From contig CAJUTC010000083.1 of the NCBI GenBank assembly GCA_910589195.1, forward strand, positions 1-6,987: DNA of 6,987 bases, given 5' to 3'. The stretch's first letter is position 1; every line of letters starts with the position of its first letter. This document shows positions 6,160-6,987 of the stretch, piece after piece. Below the pieces are notes generated by a model, which was not told where the DNA came from, searched no databases, and saw only the letters and a program-made list of their open reading frames with translations. Origin of the DNA: an uncultured Lachnospiraceae bacterium. GTDB lineage: Bacteria; Bacillota; Clostridia; Lachnospirales; Lachnospiraceae. The position numbers were made by a program, and so were the translations under genes.

Positions 6160-6261
6160 AGTTTTTCAGGGAAGAAACTTTGCTGCAAAAACAGGTGCGG
6201 CGCAAATGGCAAAAAGGACTATATGGAACTGGCACAGATGTGCGCCCTTCTACAGCAGTGA

Positions 6262-6675
6262 TGGAGTGAGGTAACAGGCAACTATCTGTTGTTTTGGTGC
6301 AAAAATCAGGGCTGCTGGTATGCAGGCATCAAAGAAGAGGAACTAGACCATCCAAACCCGGTAGTATATTTCAATAATGAGGATGATATGTACCACTGGG
6401 CACTATTTTCCGATTCTGTCCAGTCCTTCCTTCTATCCATCGCCCTTGAAAATCTAGATGGAGAACTCCAAGCGGATGAGGTTGAAGCTCCCGCTGAAAT
6501 ACAAAACGTCCTGTCTGAGAGCGGCGTGGACTTTTGGCATTTGCGGGAATCTTATCCCTTTCCCGGTGGGCGCTTTGCCCATACTTGCCTGGATATGGAT
6601 ACCAACATTTTATATGTCTATGGAGAACAGGCAGAGGATCGGTCTGCGTATTTGAAAATCTTTCAGGACGAATAA
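6262..6675 (+). pseudogene. SUKH (SMI1/KNR4)-like immunity protein, N-terminus missing
   Basis: The frame opens right after a TGA at 6259-6261 and ends at TAA 6673-6675. It reads GNYLLFWCKNQGCWYAGI, then EELDHPNPVVYF, then HWALFSDSVQSFLLSIAL. This follows the SUKH core order: a strand with 'ENQGvxxWgI', then 'xDLxxxdPPVy', then 'wxlxsdslsxFLl'. SUKH proteins are cytoplasmic immunity proteins against contact-dependent and polymorphic toxins. The C-terminal YPFPGGRFAHT...ILYVYGE stretch is also usual for this group. What is missing is the N-terminal part, normally 60 or more residues, and any ATG; the best in-frame start is a TTG at 6289 with no well-spaced Shine-Dalgarno. The same frame before the TGA reads DYMELAQMCALLQQ, perhaps more relic. 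A divergent short but working gene cannot be ruled out. The family call rests on pattern recall. Confidence 0.55.
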
Positions 6676-6776
6676 GGAACCGAATTGATTACGTTGTTCC
6701 GGTTTATCAAGAGGATTCACGATGAACTATTCATTTCCGCACAGCAAAAAGCTTCTGCTGAATGATGGCAAGCCAG
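6676..6776 (+). other. Spacer with possible coding remnants, no supported gene
   Basis: After the immunity relic stops, its frame continues as LITLFRFIKRIHDELFISAQ and ends at a TGA near 6760. This is protein-like but has no start codon. An alternative 24-codon ORF at 6722-6796, with AGAGGA 7 bases upstream, runs into the terminator and has no recognisable family. Both look like leftovers rather than genes. Confidence 0.3.
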
Positions 6777-6822
6777 AGGACAGAGGGGCAAGATAGTGTC
6801 CTCTCTGTCCTTTTACCTTTTT
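6777..6822 (+). terminator. Rho-independent terminator
   Basis: AGGACAGAG (6777-6785) pairs exactly with CTCTGTCCT (6803-6811), with further G-C pairing inside the loop. It is followed by TTTTACCTTTTTATT. It should end transcription coming from the 5629 gene and the immunity relic, and isolates the promoter that follows at 6841. Confidence 0.8.
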
Positions 6823-6840
6823 ATTCTTGAAAAATAATTC

Positions 6841-6869
6841 TTGACATATAAATTGAATTATGGTAGGTT
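6841..6869 (+). promoter_or_regulatory. Sigma-A promoter at the right edge
   Basis: TTGACA (6841-6846) is followed after 17 bases by TAGGTT (6864-6869). The -10 is weak, but it is preceded by TGG (6861-6863), giving an extended -10. Transcription should start near 6875, just upstream of TTTAGGAG and the short ORF. Its gene lies beyond the window. Confidence 0.6.
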
Positions 6870-6896
6870 ATTAAAAAAGTTTAGGAGAACATGGAA

Positions 6897-6953
6897 ATGC
6901 AGAGCTTACATTTTACAATGCACTATATGTATATGTATTACAGACGTACTTAA
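6897..6953 (+). CDS. Candidate 18-residue leader peptide
   Basis: AGGAG (6883-6887) is 9 bases before the ATG at 6897; an in-frame ATG at 6891 is too close at 3 bases. The ORF reads MQSLHFTMHYMYMYYRRT and ends at TAA 6951-6953. It is rich in Met and Tyr, with the repeated core HYMYMYYRR, not what a random short ORF would normally show. It follows its own promoter and terminator boundary, and is followed after 2 bases by a stem-loop. This is the layout of leader peptides that sense ribosome stalling or amino-acid supply. It matches no leader that I can name with certainty. Confidence 0.4.
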   Translation: MQSLHFTMHYMYMYYRRT

Positions 6954-6955
6954 AA

Positions 6956-6986
6956 GTAATTGTGTTTCGATTGGATGCACAGTTAC
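6956..6986 (+). promoter_or_regulatory. Stem-loop directly after the leader ORF, possible attenuator
   Basis: GTAATTGTG (6956-6964) pairs with CACAGTTAC (6978-6986) over 9 bp with one G-U pair and a 13-base loop. The 5' arm can instead pair with ATTAC (6937-6941) inside the leader ORF, through GTAAT (6956-6960). A ribosome's position on the leader could thus choose between structures. The sequence ends one base later, so a U-run or sequestered Shine-Dalgarno cannot be seen. Confidence 0.4.
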
Positions 6987-6987
6987 G

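Noticed and set aside
6722..6796. 24-codon ORF before the terminator
   Set aside because: Its end lies inside the terminator hairpin and the peptide shows no family features. It has a plausible ribosome binding site, so it is mentioned only as a weak possibility within the spacer entry.
1..6987. CRISPR array, tRNA, rRNA or complete insertion sequence
   Set aside because: No regularly spaced repeats, tRNA cloverleaf sequence, rRNA signature or transposase frame was seen on either strand.

Overview
The window looks like chromosomal DNA of a low-GC, Gram-positive Clostridia-type bacterium, perhaps Lachnospiraceae; the exact taxon cannot be fixed from the sequence. The reasons are AT-rich spacers, strong purine-rich Shine-Dalgarno sequences, TTGACA/TATAAT-type promoters, a lipoprotein signal on a sugar-type binding protein, and an HrcA/CIRCE heat-shock operator.

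Left part (1-4384): a nucleoside or glycoside uptake and breakdown locus. A solute-binding lipoprotein gene leaves on the minus strand and runs off the left edge. A LacI-family repressor gene is divergent from it. Behind the repressor, on the same strand, come a nucleoside hydrolase gene and an overlapping deoD-type purine nucleoside phosphorylase gene. Two exact 16-bp inverted copies of an operator lie just upstream of the two divergent start codons, so the repressor probably controls both arms. The hydrolase departs from its family at active-site positions. The deoD reading frame is complete except for one in-frame TAA at codon 34.

Middle (4385-5100): a probable bidirectional terminator separates deoD from a convergent small heat-shock gene (Hsp20). 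The Hsp20 promoter carries a CIRCE operator over its -35 box.

Right part (5101-6987): an accessory-looking stretch of relics and small genes. It holds a broken SymE-like toxin gene whose two halves lie in different frames, a 139-bp palindrome-rich element with four GGTATAAT copies, an unrecognised 176-residue gene, an N-terminally truncated SUKH (SMI1/KNR4)-like immunity gene, and a good terminator. At the right edge a promoter drives an 18-codon ORF followed at once by a stem-loop. This resembles the leader of an attenuation-controlled gene whose body lies outside the window.

No rRNA, tRNA, CRISPR array or intact insertion sequence was seen.
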